Shown piece by piece: positions 51,061-61,182 of a stretch of DNA of 64,000 nucleotides (position 1 is its first letter; each line of letters starts with the position of its first letter). The notes beneath the pieces are model-generated. The model had not been told where the DNA came from and searched no databases. It was given only the letters and a program-made list of their open reading frames with translations. Made by a program: the position numbers and the translations under genes. The DNA is from Chondrosia reniformis (Eukaryota > Porifera > Demospongiae > Chondrillida > Chondrillidae): NCBI GenBank assembly GCA_947172415.1, contig OX359191.1, forward strand, positions 6,984,130 through 7,048,129. Reading direction: 5' to 3'.

Positions 51061-51239
51061 ATGGGGTGTGGTAGGGGGTGGGGCACATCAGAATCATCTG
51101 ACTAGCTAGCTATAGTTTGGAAGCCAGATGAAGGCTCATGGTCTGTCAGGTTATATAGTATGAGGATATTGTTTACTCTTGCTTTGCTAGTGTCTCCTAG
51201 CTAGGTTTCCCTGACCTTCAAGTTTAGCGCCAAATGTTC

Positions 51240-52080
51240 AGACAGTATCTGTAGCCACTTTCTTTGAAATGTGCCGGTTTATGGACTTGGACGCCATTTT
51301 TACAGTTATGCAATCATGCGCAGCATTTGATCATTCAACAACTACCAACACTTATATCCAGATATAACCTTCCTCACACCTGCGGAGGTGTTTTAGCACG
51401 ATTATGTGTATACAACAATAAACATAGCAACCACCCAGCAACATGAAATAAATATAGCTAGCTAGCTATATTAGCTATGTAAATAGCTATCATGTGATCG
51501 CCAACAGCAATAATTGCAGTACAATAGTGCCAGTTGATTGTTAACTAAAACAACTCATCTTTGACTGACCAGACCAAAGACATCAGTGCATACACGCCCT
51601 TTTTGCATGTTTTTTCTATGTATAGCTACATTAAAGCTGTAGCTAGCTACCAAGCTTCCTAGTTTGTTATGTATTCTGTTCAAGTACATTTTTTATGTTG
51701 ATCAGCTAGCTACCTAGCTAGATCAATTAAAGCTCTGTTGTGAAAGACTGCAACAGTTCAATACTCAGATGACAGCGATGTAGGAAAGAGACTGACTACA
51801 ATTTCAGGGATAGAACATCAAGACAAGCTCAGGCTTAGTCCTAAGTAAAACATAGACCTTGGGTATATATAGCTATAGCTAATTATAAGGAATATCAAAG
51901 ACAAGCAACAACTAAGCAAGTGGCAATACAAAGTGTTCTGTGAATTTTAAGTTAAATCAGACATCTACATATATTATTTGAACATAAGCAACAATTTAAG
52001 ACATCTGTGATTAGTGGTAATAAAATCAAAGACATGCAGATAACAAGTTGTTGACATATTTCAAATCTCTCTGGTCATGC
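51240..52080. repeat. Segmental duplication, left copy (pairs with 58405-59120)
   Basis: Long near-identical stretches such as AGCATTTGATCATTCA, GACTGACCAGACCAAAGACA and GATGACAGCGATGTAGGAAA occur in the same order at 58405-59120. Non-coding with many TAGC repeats. Confidence 0.8.
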
Positions 52081-52689
52081 AGGTGGTAGCTAGCTATATC
52101 ACAACTCTGGTTGGCAAAGCACAGATGTATACATCAGAAACAATGAGGGTGCACATGTTGAGGTAATGCTGCCACTGATGCCACTAACGAGAAGGAAAGG
52201 GGGTTCTGAGAAAATGTTGATGTTTGCAATGAATCTCCATTAGCTACCTACTGCTGCACTTTCTGTTCTCTTTGCAGATATATATAAGGATGGACAGCTT
52301 GCCAACTACTGCGTTACCACGTTTCCACTGCTCACACTGCTGCCTGTGGCAGAGTGCAACTCTTTTCCTGCCAAAAAACTAAGGCCATTAAGAGGAGTTT
52401 CCAAACACTATGCCGCCTTTCGCCAGTATGAAAACCATTCTCACCTCAATTTCTTAATTCCTGTTAGCTACTAGCTAGCTGCTAGCTGATTGGAGATGCT
52501 GAAAGCTGTTCTATAAGTATTGCTATAGGCGAATCGACTCAGGCTGTCCGCGGTGGTCCGGTGTTCCAGCCCCTCCATCCTGGCACGCTAGACTGGGTGC
52601 GCGGTAGTCCGGAGCGGCTAGCCGCCATCTTAGCTAATTCCATTTCGTTTCCCAGTGTTGGGTTGCCAACATAGCTAATCAAATTTATG

Positions 52690-52725
52690 CCGATATGCAT
52701 GCGCATGCGCATGCGCATGCGCAGA
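52690..52725. repeat. (GCATGC/GCGCAT)n short repeat
   Basis: ATGCGCATGCGCATGCGCAT run, 4 units. One unit only at the paralogous site near 60192. Confidence 0.8.
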
Positions 52726-52869
52726 CTTCGCAAGACCTCGTGGCGGTTTAGTCAAGTGACACTGGGATTTTTGTGTTAGTTTTCCTGTTTCATGTTTCGT
52801 GGGCCAGGAAAGCCCTCGTAGTAGTTGGGTGCGCGTAATTGTCTATGGGATTAGGTTGAGAGTATGGCT

Positions 52870-52905
52870 AACTAGCTAGCTAGCTAGCTAGCTAGCTATG
52901 TACGT
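52870..52905. repeat. (TAGC)n microsatellite
   Basis: About 7 TAGC units; the paralogous site at 60355-60372 has 4. Many scattered TAGCTAGC runs lie in 51.4-52.5 kb and 57.4 kb. Confidence 0.85.
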
Positions 52906-53048
52906 AGGTTGTACCGTAGCTACGTAGATTATCTAGCTAAACTACGTATGGTTGCACATGCAGTTGGAGTAGCTATCTATCTATCTATGATTGTAACTAG
53001 CTAGCTGAAGTGTTTCTCCTATGTGATTGTGCTGTAGGGTGATTGATC

Positions 53049-53906
53049 ATGGCTGGTGGGATGGCTGAGGTCCTTCTTCATGAGGCAGATGTACCCGATG
53101 AGAATTTTGGTGATCAATTTGACGCACCAGGTTTCATGACTCTTGAGCAGGCCGAAAGAAGTCTGGACCGAACAGTCTTCCAGCAAGTTAGGCAGAGCGT
53201 GTGGCCAAATGTGGTACAGGTCATTGTTCCTGTTGACAAGGGAGAAAATGCCTATGGCACTGGCTTTATTTTTAAAGGCCCTGGCGATAAAAAACTGGTT
53301 ATGACCAATTATCATGTGATCCGTGACTTCAACCAGAGCCTTAAGAGACCCATAACTGTCAAGTTAGACTATGACATGCCTAATACTGGTAGAATCATTC
53401 AAGTGGCAGACTGTCAAATTAAATATTATTCTCACGATGGCCGTGTCGTTGATGCTGATCACCGTGACTTCTGTGCTCTCACGCTAGAGGAGGATCCAGA
53501 AAGAGATGGTATCATTTTGGAAGTAACTAGAAGTCACCTGGAAGCCATGTTCAGCAAGTCAATGTGGAATGCAACAAATAGCATGCTTGATGAAGGGCAA
53601 CGTTATGGTAAAGGACTAATCGTTGGTCATCCACGAGGCAGTTATAAGCGGATATCCATTGTGACGCTGACCCCCTGTGAAAGTGTAGAGCTTTTCATTC
53701 GTAATTATGAGGAACGTGGTACCAGGCCAGGAAGTTCTGGGTCACCAGTTGTGTGCAACTGTGCCAACCTAGCGACATCAGCAGAATGGGTTTGTGTTTT
53801 GCATTTTGCTTCTGGTCAAGGGGTTACCATTGTGAAAGTTCTTGAAGCGATAAACCAGCAGATGAAGACTCTAATGTCTCATTCCTTGCACTTTGTTAGG
53901 CATTGA
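53049..53906 (+). CDS. Trypsin-like serine protease, intact copy
   Basis: Single-exon frame of 285 aa from the ATG at 53049; a second in-frame Met lies at codon 5. Fold and motifs fit the Trypsin_2/HtrA-like chymotrypsin-fold peptidases: GTGFIF (residues 70-75), catalytic His89 in TNYHVI, Asp140 in RDFCAL, and Ser232 in PGSSGSPV. No signal peptide or transmembrane segment, so probably intracellular. Residues 1-60 are an N-terminal helical lead, not a recognised domain. Upstream, CTGTGCTGTAG just before the ATG could be a 3' splice site, so a 5' UTR intron is possible. A second copy about 7.5 kb downstream shares 500 bp upstream and 500 bp downstream. Substrate unknown. Confidence 0.85.
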   Translation: MAGGMAEVLLHEADVPDENFGDQFDAPGFMTLEQAERSLDRTVFQQVRQSVWPNVVQVIVPVDKGENAYGTGFIFKGPGDKKLVMTNYHVIRDFNQSLKRPITVKLDYDMPNTGRIIQVADCQIKYYSHDGRVVDADHRDFCALTLEEDPERDGIILEVTRSHLEAMFSKSMWNATNSMLDEGQRYGKGLIVGHPRGSYKRISIVTLTPCESVELFIRNYEERGTRPGSSGSPVVCNCANLATSAEWVCVLHFASGQGVTIVKVLEAINQQMKTLMSHSLHFVRH

Positions 53907-55165
53907 TTTTTCTAGTCTGCCATTTCTGTATCCACTGACTGAGGTGTGGCATACACTTTGTGCTATTTAATCCAGTTGTTGCCATCTACCCCACAATTAT
54001 TATGAGCATGGCCATATTGTCATATTTCATATATGTCATATTTAATATAATATCTAATAGAGCATGCACTAAGGTGCAAGAAGCTTTACTGAGAGATATG
54101 GACAGTCTGGAGTGTATATGTAGCCCAGATAAGTGAGCCACATAATGAATATGAAACTGAAGGCTATGCCTGTGTAGTTAATCCTGTCTGGCTCGCATGA
54201 AATACTTGCCTGGTATTACATTAGTTCAGGAATGCTTGCCAGGTGCAGGAGCACCAGGATACAAACAGGCTATGGCTGGAGCCACATAAACGTATAGAGT
54301 GTCTCTTGTAATTATAGATGCAATAATTATATATCACCAAGAGTACAAAAGAAATAGAAGAGTGTGCAACCGCGCATCTCCTGTGTATAGCATTTTCCTA
54401 AAATGACACAATAAATGCGTCACGTGTGGGCATGGTAATGCTACTTGATAGTTATGTAATGCATGAATACTGTTAACTCGTTTGCTGGCTAAGCAGATAT
54501 TATATGGATCGTGCAGTTCGCTTTATAGTGCAGAAGTGCAATGCTGTCATGCACCTGCATTCCTGCAACTCCTGCAGAGAAGGGACAGATTAGCATATGT
54601 AGTCTGGGCCAGTCGGGAGTGTCGCTGCCATCCACAGCTCTAGCTCTTTGGCTAAGTGTGCACTAAGAAAAAGCATGAATAACCCATCTATACTCGTGCC
54701 TCTCCAGGATTGCCCATGCAGTCAACCTCACTGTAGCTGTGTGATTGATTTACTGACCACAATTGCCCTCCAGATATACAATTATTTTATATAATTAATA
54801 TTATATACTAATACTTATAATTAATGTAAAATACAATGAAAAAAGCACTAAAGTGCTAAACCCTTGGCACAATAGCCTAAAGGTATATTATAGAAAGTTC
54901 CAGTCATCCCAATGTAAATGTTAGTTAGAAGGTATGTAGGTCTACATTTAGATCTGGTTTAAGTCAAAAGTAGTGCATGGGAGAATGATAGCAATTGTTA
55001 TTACACTGAGTAAACTGTACTATGTCAGACATGCATTAAAGTAACAGCGCTGACTCTGCATATGAGCAATTATTATGTACATATATACATCAGGTATACT
55101 ATGCTATTCTTAGAGCTGATTGATAGTTGAGGTGATTCTTTGAATGAAAGGCATCTTGTGAGTGA
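53907..55165. other. Protease 3' flank and intergenic DNA
   Basis: 53907-54560 is duplicated at 61990-62420 (for example CCACTGACTGAGGT, GCGTCACGTGTGGGCATGGT). No reading frame with coding character. 54780-54830 is a TATAATTAATATTA-type AT-rich tract. Confidence 0.5.
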
Positions 55166-55205
55166 CCATAGATATTCTATACTACGTAGTATAGAATATC
55201 TATGG
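55166..55205. repeat. Perfect 40-bp palindrome
   Basis: Two 20-bp arms with no spacer: CCATAGATATTCTATACTAC followed by its exact reverse complement. Could form a cruciform or a 20-bp RNA hairpin without a loop. Confidence 0.95.
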
Positions 55206-56061
55206 AATGACACATGTTTCTTGTACAGGCTGCATTGCTGGCTTGAAAAGAAGGTGAGGCTGTGCGGGCAATTCATCTGCATTCCAGTGATGATGTGAAG
55301 TTCAAAACGATTCTGCCATCTTCCTGCTGAGGACATGCCTTCCTTTAGGCGAATGAACACCACGTGCCCCAGATCAACTTCCACAGTGATGAATGACATG
55401 CACCATACTTGAGATAAATGTCCAGTGAGATACGCGCGTGTGCTATATTGTGACGCGAAAACACAATGGCAAGCCGGCAACTAAACCACCACATGGTCAA
55501 TATATGCTCAAAATGGCGGACAGGTGCACTAGTAGCTTTGACGTGAATTCTGTAGCTTTGCGAAGAGACTGTTTTACAAAAAAACGCTTTAAATCATTTG
55601 CTTACTGCACTGTGGCGATCCGTGGGTCTTCTTGGCCGATTCGCTACTGTATAGAAAAAGGGAGCCGGACACACAAACATACTACCATAACCCTGTAGAG
55701 CATGCGCGCCAAGGGTTAATTATATATATATATATATAAGGGGCATTGGTATTGAATGCATTGATATGAATTCTACAAATATAATATGGGCCAAGCTACT
55801 ACTTGTGCATGCATTGACTCTGTGTTCAGTGATATTTGTTATTCTGCTGAAATATGTCCACACCTGTTATGAAGCCAATGTATCATGATCACATGCATAA
55901 TGAATGTGGGATGGAAAGGGGGCGGGGTCAACATGGGAGTGTTACAGCATCTAAAGCTAATGCACACACCATTGGCTATGCATGTACATAATACTCCGAC
56001 ACGTACACTGACATTGCACAGATCAATTATGTCATAGAGCACCTCCTTGCTACATTGGTGA

Positions 56062-56319
56062 TATTTGGCGAATTGATCTTGAGAAAATATATGTAGCAGA
56101 AACAACTGATTGCAGAACGTTTTGGTCCTGTAGGCCTTTTTGCCTACTGTGCACAAAACAGTTTTGTGACCTGCCTTCGCTTGAAAGACTCCATCACTCA
56201 GTTCAAGGACATCATCAAAATAGTTTTCGGCACAGTGAGTTGACAAGGCCTACAGGGCCGAAACGTCCTGTAATCAGTTGTTATTGATTCTGCTACATAT
56301 TTGCTCAAGATCAATTAGC
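56062..56319. mobile_element. Inverted-repeat (hairpin) element with hammerhead-like arm
   Basis: About 65-bp arms: the left begins GATCTTGAGAAAATATATGT and the right is the complement of CTACATATTTGCTCAAGATC, with matching GTTTTGGTCCTGTAGGCC and GGCCTACAGGGCCGAAAC segments. The right arm has GGCC-TACA-GGGCC-GAAAC, the stem II plus GAAA part of a hammerhead ribozyme, but the CUGANGA box is degraded (GTTGACA). Confidence 0.5.
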
Positions 56320-56543
56320 TCGATAGTACAGATCCCCTTTCAGCCATTATATATTGTTTAATGAGCAGGCGATGATCCCATAAAATGAAAGCTGCAAGTG
56401 GCTCTGTAGATGTCAGAGCATACTGACCTGCATATACCATCACAAACCATTAATACAGCAAACAATATCATTGACAACAATGAAAGCTGATAATAATCAT
56501 AAAAACTGTATGTACAACACTGACTCAGGCAGGCAACACAAAG

Positions 56544-57156
56544 CTACTGCCATTGTTTGCAAAATATCTTGCATGATTTCACCAAGCACGGTCTGCATAA
56601 CGAAATGGGGTGTGGTAGGGGGTGGGGCACATCAGAACAGGGCCTGCGTGCATCAGCCTTGTCGATGAGGTCTTTACTCTGTTGCCTCAGCACTGGAAGC
56701 TTCCTCTGATAGGACGTAAAGGACGTGGACGCATCTCTTGCTGCCCGATGCTGCCGCTGTCCCGGGTTACGCTGATGACTCGTGATTTCCAATAACTGCA
56801 GTTTCGACACAGGAACAGACAAGCTTAAGCTTCTTGCCGCGTTTCGTCTCCGTTGTTCCTCGTTCATTTGACGCTGACGGTCTGTAGCTAGACAGGTAAT
56901 GAAACAGCGTGTGCTCCCCGCTCTGTGAGCGCGAAACTCCAGAACGCACAGTACTTGCCCAATCAAAATCATCTGACACTTCACCTGTAGAGGAGTTACG
57001 TTTCTTCTTGGCACTAAGACTGCCTCGTCTTTTGGACTCTCTTAATCTAGTTTTGTACACATTGAGGGAAGCATCTTCGGAAGTAGGATATGGTAGCCGA
57101 GACAACTGTCTCCACAGTTGCAACTCCGACTCCTGGCGCTCGCTTTGATCAGCCAT
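56544..57156 (-). CDS. Hypothetical protein, 5' exon(s)
   Basis: A minus-strand ATG at 57156 (after TTACGTAAGCCAAA) opens MADQSERQESELQLWRQLSR and SKRRGSLSAKKKRNSSTGEV, a low-complexity basic/acidic start, running open to about 56767. A second frame overlaps from 57014 to 56544 (MNEEQRRRNAARSLSLSVPV, then SYQRKLPVLRQQSKDLIDKA), suggesting a small intron or frameshift near 56900. The end overlaps the segment shared with 50960-51060. Family not recognised. Could be the 5' end of a gene or a transposon-associated ORF. Confidence 0.35.
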
Positions 57157-58027
57157 TTTGGCTTACGTAATGGTTCGTTTTACTAGTCCGTAGTTGGCCC
57201 ATCCGTATACTACACTATCACGCACAGAGCCACTTTCTTAGCTTGCAAACAGCTACCGAATAGTGAAAGCTTTGTATTGTTATACGTAGATATTATATAT
57301 GCGCCTATCATGCGATCACCAACATAGTTGCAGTATACAGTATAGTGCCAGTTGACTGTAAACTCACACTGCTCATCTTTGACTGACCAGACAAAAGACA
57401 TCTAGCTAGCTATATAGCATCTCAGCTAGCTATAGTTAGCAAGCCAGTTAGCTACTCGTGTCTGACAGGGGGTAGGCCACAGGTTTTACATAAATACGTG
57501 GGGATGGATGTTTGTGGCACAAACAGAATACTGATTGTATTCATTGTACCTAAATGTATCAATGTATTTGTCAGACTCTTAGGATGTATTATATGATAAT
57601 TAGCATACCATTATTAAAAGTTTACCTGTAAAAGGGTGATACAGATAGCATTATATACTATAGTATAACATGCAGGCTGCATGTGTGGCCGGGTTTTGAA
57701 GCATGTGTGATCATAATTTTATATACATGAGACAATGAAGTCTCCAGAACCATATGGTCACAGCTCCACAACACCCATGCATCTGCAATTTACATACACA
57801 TGTGGACTTGTACATGTGTTTGTCTGCTCTGTGACTAGGAGACAGCAATCCTGTGTGTATAATTACATAACTGCTACTCCTGACATACCTGACTACATAA
57901 TAGACCTTTGCACCAGTGGACATGCTGCAGAAGATGTTCGAGTGGCTAGGAATTGGCATGCGGCAACACTTTTATGGAGCTACACTTAGCCAAGGGTCTG
58001 AGAGATGGAATTTGTCAATTGTTAGAT

Positions 58028-58056
58028 GTTTCGACCCACACTAGGGTCATCATCAG
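58028..58056 (-). ncRNA. Hammerhead-ribozyme-like core
   Basis: On the minus strand: CTGATGA, one extra T, stem GACCC, loop TAGTGT, stem GGGTC, then GAAAC. This is the CUGANGA / stem II / GAAA core of hammerhead ribozymes as found in Penelope-like retroelements and retrozymes. The extra base between CTGATGA and stem II and the lack of a clear stem III/cleavage site leave activity uncertain. Confidence 0.45.
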
Positions 58057-58404
58057 TAATGAGAGGTTACAAGAACTGGCACATTTAAATATACACTTGG
58101 TTTGGCGGGAAAAATGACAGCATGTAAAAGGTAGTAATGACAATGAAAAAAAAAGAGATAGCTAAAATACAATACATAAAGTAAACATAAGATTGAAATA
58201 GTGAAAAACACAGAATGACATAAATGTAATGTATATATATACACAGGGAAGGGGGTGGAGTGTTCAGGAGGTGAGCTCCACTAGTGGGACCCTGAGGAGG
58301 AGGCTTGGTCTGGGAATGAGTTGGTTGTATACTGGGGGAAGGTTGCACTCCTCCCGGTTCAGTTTCAAACGTCTAACTATTGACAAATCCCATCTGTCAG
58401 ACCC

Positions 58405-59120
58405 TTGGCTTTCTTTGAAATGCACCAGTTTAAGGATTTAGATGCCATTTTACAGTACTCAATCATCCGCAGCCATTTTTTGCATCAGCATTTGATCATT
58501 CATCAACTACCAACACTTAGATATAGATATAACCTTCCTCACACCTGTAGAGGTGGTTTAGCACAATTATTAGTATACAATAAACAGCAACCACCTAGCA
58601 AGGGGAAATAATTATAAGTAGCTAGATATATATGTGTCTATCATGTGATTGCCAACAGCAATAATTGCAGTACAATAGTGCCAGTTGATTGTTAACTAAA
58701 ACGACTCATCTTTGACTGACCAGACCAAAGACATCAGTGCATACATGCCCTTTTTGCATGTTTTTTCTATGTATAGCTACATTAAGGCTGTAGCTAGCTA
58801 CCAAGCTTCCTAGTTTGTTTTGTATTCTGTTCAAGTACATTTTTTATGTTGATCAGCTAGCTACCTAGCTAGCTCAATTAAAGCTATGTTGTGAAAGACT
58901 GCAACAGTTCAATACTCAGATGACAGCGATGTAGGAAAGAGACTGACTACAATTTCAGGGATAGAACATCAAGACAAGCTCAGGCTTAGTCCTAGTAAAA
59001 CATAGATCTTGGGTATAGCTATAGCTAATTATAAGGAATATCAAAGACAAGCAACAACTAAGCAAGTGGCAATACAAAGTGTTCTGTGAATTTTAAGTTA
59101 AATCAGACATCTACATATTA
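58405..59120. repeat. Segmental duplication, right copy (pairs with 51240-52080)
   Basis: Same order of conserved blocks as the left copy. Differences are mostly small indels in TA/TAGC tracts. Confidence 0.8.
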
Positions 59121-59261
59121 TTTGAAAATAATATATTCAGAAAAGGGCATATATGAACATGGTGCACTAAGAAAGGTGAGCCCACAAAGCGTCTGAGCAT
59201 ATAATATTATGTTTCTGTCCTTGCAATTGAACTACTCACTGCTTTTTTATTTCCTTCACAG

Positions 59262-59873
59262 TCAGTGTGATCATCATGAAACAGCTGTAGGAGACATATT
59301 AATCTCCCTACCACGCTTGAGCAGAGTACGGGAGCACCACTTGGATGCCAGAATGATAGATCAACACTGTGTGAAGGGCAGAGCAGTACATTGCCGGCAA
59401 AACGGCGGTACGTGTCCACATCTTGTGCAGTTGTACAACCATGTGAAATTCAAATCAGCAGGTGGCCAGGTGAGATCCATGTTTACAACATTCATGTGAA
59501 ATTCTAGGTCCTTTGTATATATTACATTGGATTTTATTGCCATTTATATAGGAGAGGTATAGCACACTTGTTGCTGTCTATCGCAGGACAAGCTCAAGGG
59601 AGGTCACCATGCTGCTTGTTCCATTGGAGTCATTGCCGTAGACCAAGTGCGGATGCCCTCTGTTTGTTAGAGGTCAAGATCTTGTCGCTGTTCCTGCCAC
59701 CAAACTCATATGCGATGTCTCCTTCATGCACCACTGTGGTAGTGGCTGTAAAGTGGTCCAACAGGGAAGGACAAGACAAATTGAGAGAGCATGTGGAGAT
59801 TTCTACAACTCCAGCATTTGTGCATGACTCCAACAATGAGTTTTTTTTCTACAATGTATTTTGTTTAAATAAC
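59262..59873 (+). pseudogene. Two exon-like blocks of an unrecognised gene, frame broken
   Basis: Exon 59262-59469 (acceptor TTCCTTCACAG, donor CAG|GTGAGA) encodes GDILISLPRLSRVREHHLD and HCVKGRAVHCRQNGGTCPHL. The second block, 59587 onward (acceptor CTATCGCAG), begins DKLKGGHHAACSIGVIAVDQ, then hits TAG near 59669. Coding character continues in other frames (CDVSFMHHCGSGCKVV, then TTPAFVHDSNNEFFFYNVF) to a stop at 59874. At least two frameshifts are needed. Cys/His spacing suggests a zinc-binding or transposon-related protein; family not recognised. Confidence 0.4.
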
Positions 59874-59939
59874 TAGTTAGCTAAGTTTGGTTTTGTCATT
59901 TTTGTACTATTTCAGCCAGCTACCATTGGTAGCAATCCA

Positions 59940-60190
59940 TTTTTACAACAAGATATGAGTTCGAATGCTGCATAGAACGTTAGCGATATATAGGAGCGGA
60001 TACGCATCCGAATACGCTATTGATTCGTATTCGTTCTGCTTACGACTCGTTTCTGTCACGTTCCCTAAAACCACCCTAGCGAGACCGAAATCGGAACGCT
60101 TCGGATCCGTAATCGGACTATTTTTCACGGGTCCAATTCGAGTCGTTTACGGATGCGTTACGATGTTGCGTTTTTGGCCGTGTAATGCAC
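59940..60190. repeat. CpG-dense segment with internal inverted motifs, unclassified
   Basis: Dense in TACG, TTCG and CGGA motifs (GGAGCGGATACGCATCCGAA, GGATCCGTAATCGGAC), with short self-complementary pieces. Replaces sequence present at the paralogous site before 52690. Possibly a small DNA transposon; ends not resolved. Confidence 0.3.
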
Positions 60191-60540
60191 ACATGCGCAT
60201 GCGCAGACTTCGCAAGACCTCGTGGCGGTTTAGTCAAGTGACACTGGGATTTTTGTGTTAGTTTTCCTATTTCATGTTTCGTGGGCCAGGAAAGCCCTCA
60301 TAGTAGTTGGGTGCGCGTAATTGTCTATGGGATTAGGTTGAGAGTATGGCTAACTAACTAGCTAGCTAGCTATGTACGTAGGTTGCACCGTAGCTACGTA
60401 GATTATCTAGCTAAACTATGTATGGTTGCACATGCAGTTGGAGTAGCTATCTATCTATCTATGATTGTAACTAGCTAGCTGAAGTGTTTCTCCTATGTGA
60501 TTGTGCTGTAGGGTGATTGATCATGGCTGATGGGATAGCT

Positions 60541-61182
60541 TAGTCTCGTACCCGACCCTGTCCGCCGGCCGCCATTTTATTCGCCGCCTCCCAGGGTCTG
60601 GAAAAGACTGCACCCAAAACCGTTGCACGGGGGGCGGAGTCGATCTGCACCGCAGACACATCAATCAAGTTTTGCCATGAGGTATTGCGTAACATTTAGA
60701 TTAGGATGGCTACATGTGCGCGTAGAATGGAGGAGGCGATTGAACTTTCCTTTCGAAAGTTGTCGACAGGGCACGAGCGTTCAAGGAGAAACAAAAGAGA
60801 GTTGTTATGGAGGTCCTCTGCGGCAAGGACGTTTTCGTCTGCTTGCCTACAGGTTACGGCAAAACCGTAATCACGGCCGTTCTTCCGGGCGCCTTTGATC
60901 GCGTAAACAAAGAAGAACAGCAGGAGAAATTTGCTGCTTGGCTGCAGAAATCCTTCCATTACCCAGTAAACATGTAGTGCAGTGACGTCCTCTCTCCAGA
61001 GTCCAATGCCGCCATATTCAATTACATTAACGATATTCATGCGACCGCAAATGACGTCACAAAGGGCCTAATTGGTCCGTGTCAGACGCGGACCGTGCAA
61101 CGGTTTTGGGTGCAGTCTTTTCCAGACCCTGGGAGGCGGCGAATAAAATGGCGGCCGGCGGACAGGGTCGGGTACGAGACTA
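60541..61182. mobile_element. MULE-like DNA transposon, 642 bp, perfect 90-bp TIRs, 9-bp TSD
   Basis: 60541-60630 and 61093-61182 are exact inverted repeats (ends TAGTCTCGTACCCGACCCTG). GGGATAGCT is duplicated at 60532-60540 and 61183-61191; the intact paralogue has the single site GGGATGGCT. Long TIRs plus a 9-bp duplication are typical of Mutator-like elements. Identical TIRs indicate a very recent move. No transposase; the interior carries a helicase gene fragment. Confidence 0.88.
60703..60977 (+). pseudogene. Captured RecQ-like helicase N-terminal fragment inside the element
   Basis: A frame from ATGGCTACATG encodes MEEAIELSFRKLS; after a frameshift near 60780, FKEKQKRVVMEVLCGKDVFV then CLPTGYGKTVITAVLPGAFD. 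This is the Q-motif/motif I (Walker A, TGYGKT) start of RecQ-family DNA helicases. It stops at 60975-60977 (TAG) with no DEAD/DEAH box. Transduplicated host or transposon gene piece. Confidence 0.65.

Noticed and set aside
50399-51109. Six long overlapping ORFs rich in His/Thr or Cys/Trp
   Set aside because: They arise from a stop-free CAC pentamer satellite and continue only briefly outside it; no codon bias or domain.
53019-53315. Minus-strand ORFs opposite the protease genes (also 61249-61584)
   Set aside because: Shadow frames of a protease with clear catalytic motifs on the plus strand.
55839-56246. 135-aa minus-strand ORF
   Set aside because: It runs through the hairpin element arms; no recognised motif, and the frame is accidental as far as can be seen.
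60696-61040. Minus-strand 114-aa ORF in the MULE-like element
   Set aside because: Antisense of the RecQ-like fragment; the plus-strand reading has the Walker A motif.
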